Shown here: positions 46,140 through 58,300 of the stretch, piece after piece
Position numbering within the stretch: position 1 is the first letter of the stretch
Layout of the letters: every line of letters starts with the position of its first letter
DNA from: Azadirachta indica
Taxonomy: Eukaryota; Streptophyta; Magnoliopsida; Sapindales; Meliaceae
Assembly (NCBI GenBank): GCA_022749755.1
Contig: CM040444.1
Span: 7,567,009-7,631,008, forward strand
Direction: 5' to 3'
DNA length: 64,000 nucleotides
The notes under the pieces: model-generated
Database searches by the model: none
Told to the model about the DNA's origin: nothing
What the model saw: the letters and a program-made list of their open reading frames with translations, nothing else
Made by a program: the position numbers and the translations under genes

Positions 46140-48225
46140 TAAGTTTTTAAAATTATAAAAGAATTATATTCTAAATTATTATTTCACCTTAATTTAGGAA
46201 TAAACATATATATTAATATTTTTTCCGTTTAAACTAAAAGATCAAGATATCTTCCCACCCTTAATTTAAGGGAATATTTGCATTTTTTTCAAACTTGAAG
46301 GAAATTATACCAATTTCCCTATTTTATGTAGTCAAGGTCTCGCTAAAATGTAGAAAAAGAAAAAATGAAATTCTAAGGTTGTTAAATTATCTCACCAGTT
46401 GATTAGATGGAAAACACAAATCAAAGAGTTCAGATTTTTTTTTTCCCATATATGAATGGATTGTCACCACTAAAATATTAATAAGAGTTGACCTAAATTT
46501 CGAATTTAAAGCTACAAACAATCATAGTTTCTAAAGTTTTTCGCTCTAACTTCTACTTGCATTAAAAAAAAAAAACAAATTCAGTTGTACTCAATGATTT
46601 ATAAATTCCTCCCCGGGGTGCAAAGAGATCACACATAAAGAAAAAGTTTGCTTTAGTTAACTTTTCTTTTCTTATGACCATTTATTTTATAAAAGAAGAT
46701 AATATTGCAAGTTGATTTAAATTTCTCTATTATTACCATTTCAATTTTATTGCATGTCATTTGTTATGCAGAAATAAATCCTTTTCTTATTAGTCGTTGC
46801 ATACATTTGTAAGTTTGTGTAGCCTTTTTGTGGCCATAAACTTCTCAAGAGACTGAAGATTAAACCCATTAGCTGTCACAATTCCAACAACATGTATCTG
46901 GCTAATCAAAATTGAGCTTTAAAATTAATCAATCAAAATGAGTATTCACCCAAGTCATTTTAAACTATTTTGCACTCTTCAGTCTTGGTTCATGGTAAGA
47001 GATAAAAAATTCAGATTAGACATAAAAATTTTTGTACACGATAAATTTATTGTTATATATTTTGTTATGTCAATCTCAATTATTCAGTGGAGAAAATTTA
47101 AAAACACTTTATTTCTTTTCTCTTTTTGTTTTACTTTTACAAAAAAATAAAAAAAAGAAAAAGAAGACATGACTTGGTGATATTACCCATTAATCTTAAA
47201 GTCTTGGTCTACTACCATAGATTCAATATCCAATTCTTAAAAGATTAGGGTAGTAATAAGTGAATAGTATTTAAAGAATATACTAAAAGGTCAATTGGGA
47301 GTTTTCCTAATTCAACTCTATGATAGCAGAAGCACATCATGTTTTTTTAATCTTGCATGTCAGTTTTGTAGAGAAAGATGATAATACTAATCAAAATATT
47401 ATTTGAATGAAATTATATTGATAGTAGTAATTAGAAAATATATTTACATAGAAATTAAAATCTAGTCGAAACACTTGACACAATAATTATATTACTACTT
47501 TGAAATTCTAACAATCATTTTCAATTAAGGAAATATATATTCTTAGAAGATGTACCTAGTTAGAAGTCGGCATATAAAAATATATAATTCTAAGAATTCT
47601 TTTTAATCAAGAAATAAGAAGAATGTATCTGGTCATAAATTTTTGCCTATATAAAACAACAAATTTTCTACGATGCTTTTCAATTAAGAAGATATATTTT
47701 CTTATAAAATGTAATTTTTCGAAAATCGACCTATTAAAAATAAAATTTCAAGTTTAGAATGAACCATTTTTTATGACATTTCATCATGATATGATATTGT
47801 TTGTTTTGAGTGGGAGTTAGTGTCACATATTGTTTGATAGTTCAATAATCTTCCAATTAGACTATGTGAGATTCTTACACTAATCCTTACATCTTGATTT
47901 GGTTAATTTTATTAATGTACTAATTTGATAGTTATCATTTTAGGATTTAGCGCAAGCTTAAAAGTGTACACAAAATTTCAAATATTATAAAAATTAAATA
48001 GTTTTGTAATTGGAAAACATAAATCCATAATAGTGTATTCCTAAACTTTATGAGAATGATGCAAATGATAATATTTGTTTGGTTTGAGTTTTTTCTAAGC
48101 CCAAAACAAAGCCTCATGGAAGATAATGTGAGAAGTAAGAGGCCCAATAAGAAGATAAGGTAAATAAGAAGGATAAGGCCAATATACGTGGTCAAGAAGG
48201 AATGGGAGTCATAGAAGAACAGGAG
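46140..48225. repeat. Segmental duplication 3, copy B
   Basis: Counterpart of 43,735-46,030. It has small insertions of its own near 46,325-46,440 and 46,850-46,900. Minus-strand open frames here are not recognisable. Confidence 0.75.
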
Positions 48226-48813
48226 AAATGAGTTGCTCATTAGCAGAGGACATCTGGCTGAAGATGAATGGAAGGTCAAGGTAAGAATCATCCAGAAGCG
48301 TCCATGTCACCAAGAGGAAAACTGAAGACTTCGTATACAGACTCTCCAATGAAAAAACGACGTAAAGCAAGTTGAGGAAGAAGAACAGCTAAAGCAAAGT
48401 GTGGTAAAGAAAATTGAGAAAGGCAATGCTTCTTATTGATTCTAGAACAGGAAAGAGGCAACACTACACACCCTTCCTCTAACTTAAAAAAGGGGATGTT
48501 TATTTGGACGCGCTCTAGTCTTCATTCCACCATATTTACTCGTTTGTACTTCCTCCGTTGAGTTAGGGACGAAATCTTGAACAAGCAGTTTTTAAAGTTT
48601 AATTTTAATTTATATAAACACTTTCAAGATCATGTTCTATGTAAACCAATTCCTTACTTTTTTAACATTAAAACAAAATTTATATAAATTATTCATATTT
48701 TCAGTTATGACAATTTCATCAAACTCTATTTGACAATTTGTTTAGCTACTTCTATTTATATTTATTTATTTATTTATTTCGATTTCTTGGTACAGTATTT
48801 GCAAATTTAGTAG
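48226..48813. other. Spacer
   Basis: No gene. A less AT-rich stretch at 48,230-48,600 ends with ctcgtttgtacttcctccgttgag and could be part of an LTR, but I cannot bound it. Confidence 0.4.
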
Positions 48814-48873
48814 ATTTTGGAAGCGTTGGATCTAAGTTACGCTGAAATATGTGGTTCTGTGACAAGGCTAACT
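48814..48873 (+). pseudogene. Orphan LRR mini-exon on the plus strand
   Basis: The plus strand reads ILEALDLSYAEICGSVTRLT, one leucine-rich repeat of the plant extracellular type, with no neighbouring LRR on this strand. All other RLP sequence in the window is on the minus strand, so this piece was inverted or came from a different copy. Confidence 0.5.
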
Positions 48874-48920
48874 AATTTTTTTTTCTTTTTTGGAAAGAAG
48901 AATCCATTAAGAAGGAAAAC

Positions 48921-49105
48921 TTACAGCAAACTAACTACTTCTGCTGGAAAATTTTCCGGCCAAATAACAAAGCTTTGAGGCTTTAAAGCAAGCTTAGCTA
49001 AGGTGTGAACAACTGAATTACAAGTTCTTGGTATATGACCCACTACAAGATTTTTAATTTCAGAGATCGACCAGTAAATCTCCTTCCTTCTTTTCCCCGT
49101 AACTA
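48921..49105 (-). mobile_element. LINE remnant: C-terminus of RNase H domain
   Basis: Minus-strand frame ending in a natural-looking stop at 48,921: WSISEIKNLVVGHIPRTCNS, VVHTLAKLALKPQSFVIWPE, NFPAEVVSLL. This wording (R-x-x-N-x-V-A/V-H-x-L-A-K-x-A, then V-W-x-E-x-x-P) is typical of the RNase H-like (RVT_3) domain at the end of plant L1-type LINE proteins or of related host genes. The upstream reverse transcriptase is absent. Confidence 0.6.
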
Positions 49106-49469
49106 GTCTGGCCTTTCAGAAATCAGACAAGGCGAGGTAATTAATAGGTAGCTAAGATTGCTAAAATTTGAACATAAGCAGTTAGCAGACCAACAATGTA
49201 AATCATGCAAAATGGTCACACTCTTATACAATACTTTTGAAATTAGTTTTACAGTAATATACGTATATTTTTCTTTCTCATTGTAGGAATGGTAAATTTG
49301 AGAAGGGTGAAAAAATTTCGAACCTCAAAAATAAAATTAAGAAACGGAAAAATATTTCCATACATTTCAATTATAGATCCTCCAGTTTGGCAATTGAAAC
49401 CTAAACGGAGCCATATATTCCTAGTTTTCTTCTTTACCGTTACGGCGCAAGTCTCATTGATCTCTACGG

Positions 49470-49680
49470 TGATAAGTTGGAGATCAATTCAGCGAACACA
49501 AACACAGGACAAGAATTCCAAGAATTGAAAAACTAAACTGAGACAAAATGGGAAAGAAAAAGTAGTAGAACAAGATTTACATGGTTCGGCTTAGAAAGCC
49601 TATACATCCACGGGTGAAAGGAAATTTTACCCAATGCTCAGTTGACATCCATTGTGTTGTTTCATTGAGAGAAAGTTCCA
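49470..49680. mobile_element. LTR fragment abutting the RLP3 exon
   Basis: Contains acatggttcggcttagaaagccta and catccacgggtg, LTR-like phrases resembling 25,005-25,035 of the gypsy relic. RLP3 coding similarity stops where this begins (about 49,660), so the insertion or an associated deletion removed the rest of that gene. Confidence 0.4.
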
Positions 49681-49923
49681 TCACGCGTAGTGTAGAGACG
49701 TTGCGCTTAACTCTCTCCCGATGACAACAATCAAACATTGGATCATCAACCTATGAACTAAAAATACTATCTGAAAATTCTCTATCACTGATTGATGCCA
49801 AGAAGAAGCTCTTGATTTCCAACAAACTAGCCCTTTCTTTTTCCAAACAACCTTTGAATCATGCATTACAATCAGAGATAGCATGACAACCCGCACAAAC
49901 AACTTAATTAAGAACCTTTCCAC
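49681..49923 (-). pseudogene. RLP3: first-exon fragment of a receptor-like protein
   Basis: The leader reads ERFLIKLFVRVVMLSLIVMH, an N-terminus equivalent to that of RLP4, but its first codon is GTG (49,921-49,923) where ATG is expected. A one-base shift follows, then KGCLEKERASLLEIKSFFLA, and DREFSDSIFSS, a stop, VDDPMFDCCHRERVKRNVS. This is the signal peptide plus N-terminal LRR cap; the paired cysteines are kept. No LRR follows. Its upstream region (to about 51,330) is the standard RLP promoter block. Confidence 0.85.
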
Positions 49924-51330
49924 GATTAATGTAAGTGAAAATGCTCTCAGTATTGAAGTTTATCTCCTGAAGTTTTTCTCTAGCAAATTAACTTATATGT
50001 ATACAAGCAAAAACGAGGGATGCTGCATCTATCATACGCTACTGATTTAGTTAGGCAGACTTGATTTCAATTTTCGCGTGCAAACAATGTAACTTTTTAT
50101 AGTACAACTTTATGTTCTTATTCATAAACAATATTATTTGTTATTATACCATGATCAGTATATTGAGAGAGAGTTAAAAAGTTTTCCTTGAAAGGTATTA
50201 ATAAAAGTAATTCATGAATTTAATTGCACAAAACAGTAGCAAAGATGGTGTTTGTATTTTTAACTGAAAATTTGAAAAGTCATAATGCTAAACAAAGCTA
50301 AATATCTTAATGTAAAAAATGTACTTATTTTTTATCTAAATTTTGAATTTAAATATTAATTTGTTTATTTTTTCAAATAAAAAATGTTTAAAATAAATAT
50401 TTTTACGTTTATATCTTGTAATTTTTAAATATTATAATAAAATATTGAAAAAATATTAATAAATCAATGATATTCATTTACAAAAGTTATGTTGATGTAA
50501 TAATTGGTTATAATTTACAATATTAAAAAAATATATCTAAATTAGAATAAAATAATAATCATGCTATAAAAAAACTAAAAGATATACTGTTAATTACTTA
50601 AAACAATAAAAAAAATTATTAAAATTATTCAAACATTTTAGATTCAGATAAAAGATAGAAAATATTAACTTTTTCTTGTAAATAAGAGTATCTTAAATTT
50701 ATCATTAAATTAAAAAATAAATACATTTAATTACTTAAAATAAAAAAAAAAAATCAATCAATTTAATATTATGTAAAAAAAGTCAGAAGGCATCCGTCAA
50801 TGAATTATTAAATAATTATTTATATGAGTATTAAATTGTAAATAATGAATTATAAAATAGTTCGTGGATTTATAGAAAACAAACACCAAGATTATCACCC
50901 TTCAGCCGCCTTATATTAAGAGAAAAGTCAAAAAAAAAAAAAAATCTTTGAAAAGGTATAAATTATTAAAAGTAGTTTATGAATTTACACAAAACAATCA
51001 CAAAGATCATCAACATTCACCCTCTTGGAATGAATTATGTACTTAATTATTCATTTAATTATTTAATTACTATCTATTGTTAATTAACATCATCAAAAGT
51101 CACATAATGCATTTGGAAATTAGATTTATATGTGTATATATGTGTGTGTATATATATATATATATATATGTATAAAATGAAAGTGAAATTTGTTAAGAGC
51201 GCACTCAGAATTTTTAAGTACAATTCAAGTATAATCCATACTCCAATAATGATATTGTCCACCAGACTTGCCTTCTTTAATTTTTCATAGTAACGCTTGC
51301 AAGACACCCTCATAATCGTCCTGCCCTTGA
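49924..51330 (-). repeat. RLP upstream (promoter-side) block attached to RLP3
   Basis: Shares ordered modules with the DNA upstream of RLP4: agcaaattaactta(t) plus a TA microsatellite; gaatttacacaaaacaatcac-aagatcatca; gaattatgtacttaattatt; gcatttggaaattaga; gtgaaatttgttaagagc-cactcaga; and ccaccaga/gcttg. Spacing differs by indels. Confidence 0.7.
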
Positions 51331-51859
51331 TTTTGGAGAGACAATTGATTATAAGTTGGCTCTTAATAATATCTTATTGTCCTTTTACACTTTTTTAATT
51401 AAGTATTAAATATAATTTAATTTTCATTGAAGATGAATCTTTTTTTCAAAAAGTTACTTAAGGTCAAAATTTGATAATTATATTGAAATAAAATTAAGTT
51501 AAAATTCTAAATTAATTAATATTTAATATGTGTATGAGAATTCATTTATTTAATTATAATTTTAAGTATATTTTTATAATCTATTTATTTTCAAGAGAAT
51601 AATCAATAGTTCTTTAATTTTACAAAATTTTTATATTTTTTATAAAAGATTGTATTTATATATTCTTAGCGATTAAAATTATATTTTAATTATATATTAA
51701 TTATATGTATTATTTTTAATCCACATTGATGAGAATGTATAAATTTAATAGTTTATATAAAGTTAATGGACTGTCAGCTCATCCCATTTTTTTAATATAT
51801 ATAATTTATCGTGTCATATGATAATCTAAAATTTCTCAAACTTTTAATTCTACACATAT

Positions 51860-52640
51860 TACGATAGCAACTCACTGACAACTTGATTAAAATCGTTTTA
51901 ATCATGTAAGCGAAAGCACTCAATTTCGAAGTTTCCAGCAAATTAACTTTTAATATATATATATATATATACACACACACATACATACATATATATACAT
52001 ACATATATCTAGCCGTAAATATGAAGAAAGCTCCGTCTTTCGACTAATTAACTGATAAAAAGTAGACACTATTGGACACAAAACAATCGCCAAGATTAAC
52101 AAGCATATATGTCGATGTGGAGATTGAGAGTGTAGCTACTTTCACGTGCATATATATATATATATATATATATTAAGAGAAAGTCAAAAGTTTTCCTTTA
52201 AAAAAGAATAAATAAAAGTAGCGCATGAATTTAAGGAAAACAATCACCAAGATTATCGGGCATCATCAGCAAATAAATTATGTACTTAATTATTAATTTG
52301 GTTATTAAGTCGGAAGACTGTTGGAAATGTCTTATAACTCTAAAAATTAATTAAGAATATGATTTACGGATAACAAATGTCTCAACACAAGCAGTTCAGA
52401 AAGTCATGATACAATGCATTTGGAAATATTGTAGATTTTGCAGGGCTGTAAATATTAATGTATATATGGAAATTAGATTAACATAAATATATATATATAT
52501 ATATTAAATAATCAAAGTGAAATTTGTTAAGAATGCACTCGAGTTTTTTAACAAAATATAAACCATAATGCAACGATAACGATGGGATGGCCATTAAATT
52601 TGGTGACACGATTGATTATTATAACTTGACTCTCAGTGCC
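51860..52640 (-). repeat. Orphan RLP upstream block
   Basis: Has the same ordered modules as the RLP3 and RLP4 upstream DNA: cagcaaattaactttt plus TA/CA microsatellite at 51,954-51,995, a second TA tract at 52,148-52,172, aatttaaggaaaacaatcaccaagatta, tacaatgcatttggaaat and gtgaaatttgttaagaatgcactc. Left of it there is only a short stretch resembling an RLP 5' end and no exon. Confidence 0.65.
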
Positions 52641-53430
52641 TATTTTTTTTACTTATTAAATATTGAATATAATTAAACAAAATTCAGTTTATTTTACTCT
52701 TAGCCCGTAATAAAAGTTTCTCCAAAATAAGGCACTTGCTAGCAGCTGCAGTAAACTTTGTTTTATGGAATCAAAGAAAAATTATAATTTATAGAGAACA
52801 AATATCACAATCCAAGTATTTTAGAAGTGGTAGGGATTTGGAAAAATTGTAGGATAATAAATAATAATTTGTTTGGAAACATCAACTTATAAATAATACA
52901 AGTGAAATGTCATAATCAAAAGGCACTTAGAATTTTTTAAAATAAATAATGTTTCTGCAATGAAAGGATATTTTCCACCACGATGATAATGCATTTTATT
53001 TATTTATTTATTTCTTAAATTAATTTAATTATTATGATCTTGTAAAAATATAAAAGATAATTAAATAAATCTTAAATTTGTCAGGCAGACTGCAATATGA
53101 AAATTGTAAATTAAGGTGATCTATTCGGAAAGATCAACATATTAAATAGAAAAAGTAAAAAAGCAAAATTAGTTGAAGTCCCGCTAAGAATTTTTTTGCA
53201 AACTATAATCTATAAAGCAGATGCACTGATATTTGGAAACATTATCGGACAATAAATAATAACGTGTTTATAAATTGGATTAACGTACTAAATAACCAAA
53301 GTGTAATTTGTTAAGAACCTACTCAGAAATTTTTAACCAAAGTATAATTTATAATGCAATGATATGTCAACCAAACTTGACTTCTTTAATTTGTGTTCTC
53401 ATAGCATTTATCATGTTTCGAAGAATTTTC
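52640..53430 (-). repeat. Degenerate tandem copies of the distal RLP upstream module
   Basis: Three partial repeats near 52,800-52,990, 53,110-53,215 and 53,230-53,420. Each has the order ttggaaa-att(g/a), then aacatactaaata-ccaaagtg-aa, then a cactcagaatttttt variant, then (t)ataatctataatgca-tga. The third matches the RLP4 distal block best (gacttctttaatttgtgttctc). From 53,430 to 53,818 nothing is recognised. Confidence 0.55.
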
Positions 53431-53817
53431 GACTGTGGTGTTATATTTAACCTTATCTTTAATTTAATTTTGAAAATAAAATTGAAAAAGAAATGATATT
53501 TAAAAATATTAAATTTAGCATTGATTTATAATTTAATTTTTCAGTGTCCATTTTCTTTTCTTTTTATTTATTGAATAGAAGATACACTTAAAAGTTTTTT
53601 AAAAAATACATTTCAATAAAATTAAATTGAAAATTTTAATTTAATATTTAATTAGTGTTAATTAGGACTTCCAAATAAATCCTCCGTAAATAAATTCAAT
53701 AATTACTATTAATTTGGTTTTATAGAATACGTCAACAGAATAAAAAGAAAAACAAAAAAGATAATTTTACTGGCAAATGAGCTAGACTATGTAATTATTT
53801 ATGTATATATATATATA

Positions 53818-54560
53818 TGTGTTGGGAAATTGGGCCCAATAATTTCTCCAGAATAAAAAAGTTTATAAAATATGGTAAGTGCAAAATTTGAAACAATAGT
53901 AGAATAATAAAAATGCACAAATACATAAAAACACCATAATATAAGGAAGTGGTAAAAATTCTTACCTATATTCCAGGGCACTCACTTGAATCACTTAAGT
54001 AATATCAAAACTAGAGAAATTATAGAATTTAAGTATTATATATAAATATTCACAATTTTTATAAGACTAATTGTGTAATTTTTTATAAACAATGAATGAA
54101 AATGTAAATCATTACAAATAGCTGGACCAAAATAAAATAGTGCAGGAAGCTGCGAAAGGAATGAGAAGATCTCTCTGTTTCTTGCTCTGCTTTGCTCTGT
54201 TTTCTGGACTTCGGAGAATGCACGAAACAAATGAGTTAAGCTCCCTATTTACAGCCGATCCAAAGCTGGATTAGACGGCAAGCTTTTCTTCTCATCATGC
54301 CACTTGGACAAGCGTCAATTTGCATCAATGACAGCACAAGCAGGACTGTCCATGGCTCCTTCCTCAGGGCCACATCTTTCCCTGAAGCCAGCTGCAAGAA
54401 CAGTCTTTGAAGGCTCTGAAGATGAACCACCTGGGTTAACAGTATGTATGTATGTGTGCATGTATGTATGTAGGTAGGTATATAACTCTGCGTCCAAAAA
54501 CATAAACTATTTCCCAGAAAATGCAACTCCATGGTAGGCACATTCACCACCTGATAAAAG
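53818..54560 (-). mobile_element. Probable solo LTR (copia-like)
   Basis: On the minus strand a TATA-like GGCTGTAAATAGGGAG (54,240-54,255) precedes a leader with CAGAGCAAAGCAGAGCAAG, and the left end reads ..ggcccaataatttctccagaat, typical of copia LTR 3' ends. A (GTAT)n microsatellite lies at 54,440-54,482. A 101-codon minus-strand frame across it looks incidental. No primer site or coding part, so likely solo. The ends are approximate. Confidence 0.45.
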
Positions 54561-55379
54561 TAACTGCACAGACTCAGTGTACAAATAAAAAATTAAAAAT
54601 CAGCGATAGAAGATAGAAAAATTAATAAGGGAAAGAAAGAAAATCCAGAGAGAGGAAAACAAAACGAAAAAGTTAAGGAATTCACATTTTGTTATACAAA
54701 TTAGAGTTTTAGGTTAGTGGCTTGTTTGGCGGGACAAATAAGACAATGGTTCATGTATATATTTATTTGCTTTCAATATTTATTCATGCCCATATAATGA
54801 TGGTCTTCATTAGAAGGTATATTACAGGTGATATTTGAGCCTTCCTAATTCATTCATACATTGACTAATTTTAATCTTGTGAAACTGATTCTTGGTAGTA
54901 TTAGATCCGCTAATTGGGTTGTTGGAACTTTTTTTTTTTTTTTTTTTTTTTTAATTATGAATTTATTATAAAAAGAAAAAAGAAAAAATTCGTAGCTACT
55001 TTTATTTTTTATGTGGTGACATCCACGAACGTGATCTTATTAAACATGTAAAAATATATTTGTACGTTTAGAGCTAAATGTTTGTTTTAAATGTTAATAT
55101 TTCTTTTAAAATAGTGGAAATCATTGTACACAAATAAATAAATAGAATAAGAAAAACATAATCTCTAATTCAAATTTACTCTTTAGGAAGTAACTTCTCT
55201 ATTTATTAATGAGTGAAATTTAAGTATACATATCATCATTCTCATAGAAACCTTCACATTGTTTGGAAGATAAGTAAAGGTTTTGGAATTCACTTGTACA
55301 TTAAAAAGAAAAAAAAATAATAAATCGTACATAGAACCCATTATTATGGCTTATCACAATCACTCAAAGAGTACTTATT
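54561..55379. other. Spacer downstream of RLP4
   Basis: A 22-base T run at 54,931-54,952 and AT-rich DNA; no gene. It should include the RLP4 3' UTR near 55,200-55,379. Confidence 0.45.
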
Positions 55380-58300
55380 TCAAAACCGATGGAAATAAGA
55401 ATCAATACATGCATCAATGAAACGAAACCATAACCTACGCCAATATGGGTTGATGCAAGGGATCAGTAATAATGGCATAATCACCATTACGTAAGATACA
55501 CCAAAACTCCACTCAAAGGCCACCATGTCAACTGCAAATTCATCTTCTTCTCCTTCAATTTATGGTGTTGCGAATGATACTGCTACAACTCTTTTTAATT
55601 GTTGGACCGCAGAGACCAGGAATACCTCTATAATTACTTTCATTGAAGTTCGCAAACTGCTCTACATTAGAAATTAGCTCGAACAAGTTGTTGTATGACA
55701 CATTGAAAAAGGCCAAAAAGTTTAGTTGTTGGAATTCGACCACTTAATTTTTTGTGTGAAAGATCTAAACTTTCGATCATTTTTAAATTGGAAATTTTTT
55801 TGATATAGATCCCGTTAAGAAATTATGGGACAAATTCAATACATGGATGTTTGGAAGGTGTTCAATTTCCGATGCCACGTCAACACTTAACTTATTACAT
55901 GATAGATCTAGTCCGGACATATAATTCAGAATGTCACCCTTATAAAATTCATCTCTATGCTTTGTTGTGAATTTCAATCCTAGTGGTTGATCTCTTTCTG
56001 TGACAAATTTGATTCCCACAAGTTCAGAGTAGTAGTGTACTCAGCATCCGAACTTAAAAAACCAATAAATTCTCTACACTCAGTTTCCAATCTGTACTTG
56101 ATATAATCTCCGACCACCCAAACTAGCGTGTTAATAAAACATGATGGCATTGATCCATTAAGTCTGTTGCGTGAAAGATCTAAGAGTCTTAGGTCCGTCA
56201 ATTAACACAGCTGATTAGGAATATGACCCTTTAGATGATTCCCTCCTAAAAGAAGAACAAGAAGCTTTGAACTCTCATTGAACAATTCTGTAATGTCTCC
56301 AGTGAATTTATTATCTCTCAAGTCGAGTGTCATAAGATAGGAGCTTCTGGACAAGGAATTTGGAATTGGACAAGTGAGAGCATTTCGTTGCATATAAAGA
56401 TACTTAAGTGATGAAAACTCCAAAGAAGACGGCAAAGATCCAGATAACCTATTACGAGAGATGTTTAACATTTCGAGGCTTTGAAGATTTCCTAGCCGAA
56501 AAAGGAAGTTGCCTTCTAAGTTGTTTTTCGACATTGCAAGAATCTTGAGATTTGAGAACACACCAATCCCATCAGGAATTTGACCTGATACCATATTGTT
56601 CGACATATCTAAGACTCTTAGGGAAGTGGATTTCAATAGGCCATCACCTATATTTCCACTGAAGTGGTTGTTGTCCAAGTACAAGTTCCACAGTTTAGTC
56701 CAACTCATATAGTATGAAAACATTTGTCCACGAAAATTGTTGTTTGACAAGATGAAGACCATTAATGAGAAGCAACTAGAGACAACATGTCTCGGTAATT
56801 CCCCCTGAAAAATCATTGCTTGACAAATCCAATAACTTCAGTCCTTTCATCTCACCCATTGAAGAAGGAACGTTTCCTTCAAAGCTATTGCTTGAGATGT
56901 TTATAAACCACAAATTTGAGAGAATAATACCTATGTTCATTGGGAACTGACCTCTGAAGTCGTTATAAAGATATATTTATAGAAACTAAATCACGTTTGG
57001 ACATACGCAGTTCAAGCGTTCCTGAGAATAAGTTGTTTGTCAAATACAAGGCTTTTAAGTTTGTGTTATTTTGTAAAAACCAAACAGGGAATGGTCCAAT
57101 GGGAGATATCGATGGATCGTAAGTTGTATTGGCGAACAAGAAAATTAGGAATGTCGCTTAAGTTTAAAAAGGGTAAGTAGAGAATCTTCAATTGAAATGT
57201 GGGGAGCCTATTCTCGTTTTTCACTTGTAACATGCTTTTTTTGGTGGAGAGTTGGAACACTCCAAATTTTGAATGATTAGCCAATGAACAAAACGAGAAT
57301 AGACCTCCGAAGCTGCTAATAGAAAGAGCCAAATATTGAAAGGACGTGAGGCTACTAATAACAGATGGTAAATTTCCAACCAATTGATTAGATGATAGAT
57401 CAAGAAACTCAAGGTTTGTCAAGTTACTGAGGCATTGAGGAAGATGACCAACAGTGTTGTTTTTACGAGATTCAACTCGACAAGCTTCTTCAACTTACAT
57501 ATTCCTGAAAAAAACATACCAGAAGACAAATATTGAAAACGACCAGATTAATTATATCACACGGGGGACCCATGATCATGCTGATTAATTTAGCCAAATA
57601 TTTAACCCATGCCCGCAGGTTCTCGCGCTTTCTTGACACAGTGCAATCGTTTTAATTCACTAAAAATACAAGATGATAATGTATAAATTATTTTTTTTTC
57701 TTAAAAAAAAAAACTCTTTCAATTCAAAACCCTCCCCCAGGGCTTCTGAACCCATACGTCTTTTACCATTCCAAAAAGTTTTTTATCCGTTACACTTAAC
57801 AAACTTAACTAGCACACTCAGACAATATATCGTCTCATTTTACTCTTTCAATATATATATAAATATATAAACCTACAAATTGATAAATTTTACCTGGTCA
57901 CACTAGAGAACCATTTGTAGTATTGCCACTTAGATCCATTGATTTCAAGTTTCTAAATTTTGATAATCCTGCATCAAAATATACGAAATGAGATATTAGA
58001 TACAGTGCTTTTTTTTAATAGGGTGACAAAATTTATCCCAAATTTAAATATTACCTAGCTCTATTGCAGATCCCCTTATTTTGGTTTCACTTAACCCCAA
58101 AACTTCTATGTTTGTTAAATTTGATAGTCCCGCACCAACGAAAGGAAGATGATAATATGACTAATTTAACTAAAGGGGTAAAAAAAGAGGAAAATAATTA
58201 TATGTTTACTAGTATTGTCACAGTTACCACGACTTAGAGAACCACTTATAGCTATTTCATTAGAAATTAGATCCAATCTTCTCAATTTTGTCAAATTCGC

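Noticed and set aside
51146..52505. (TA)n tracts as TATA promoters
   Set aside because: They are long microsatellites at equivalent positions in the repeated RLP flanks, not defined TATA boxes.
54245..54550. 101-codon minus-strand frame
   Set aside because: It spans an LTR-like region and a GTAT microsatellite, with Tyr/Thr/His repeats from the microsatellite; not a convincing protein.
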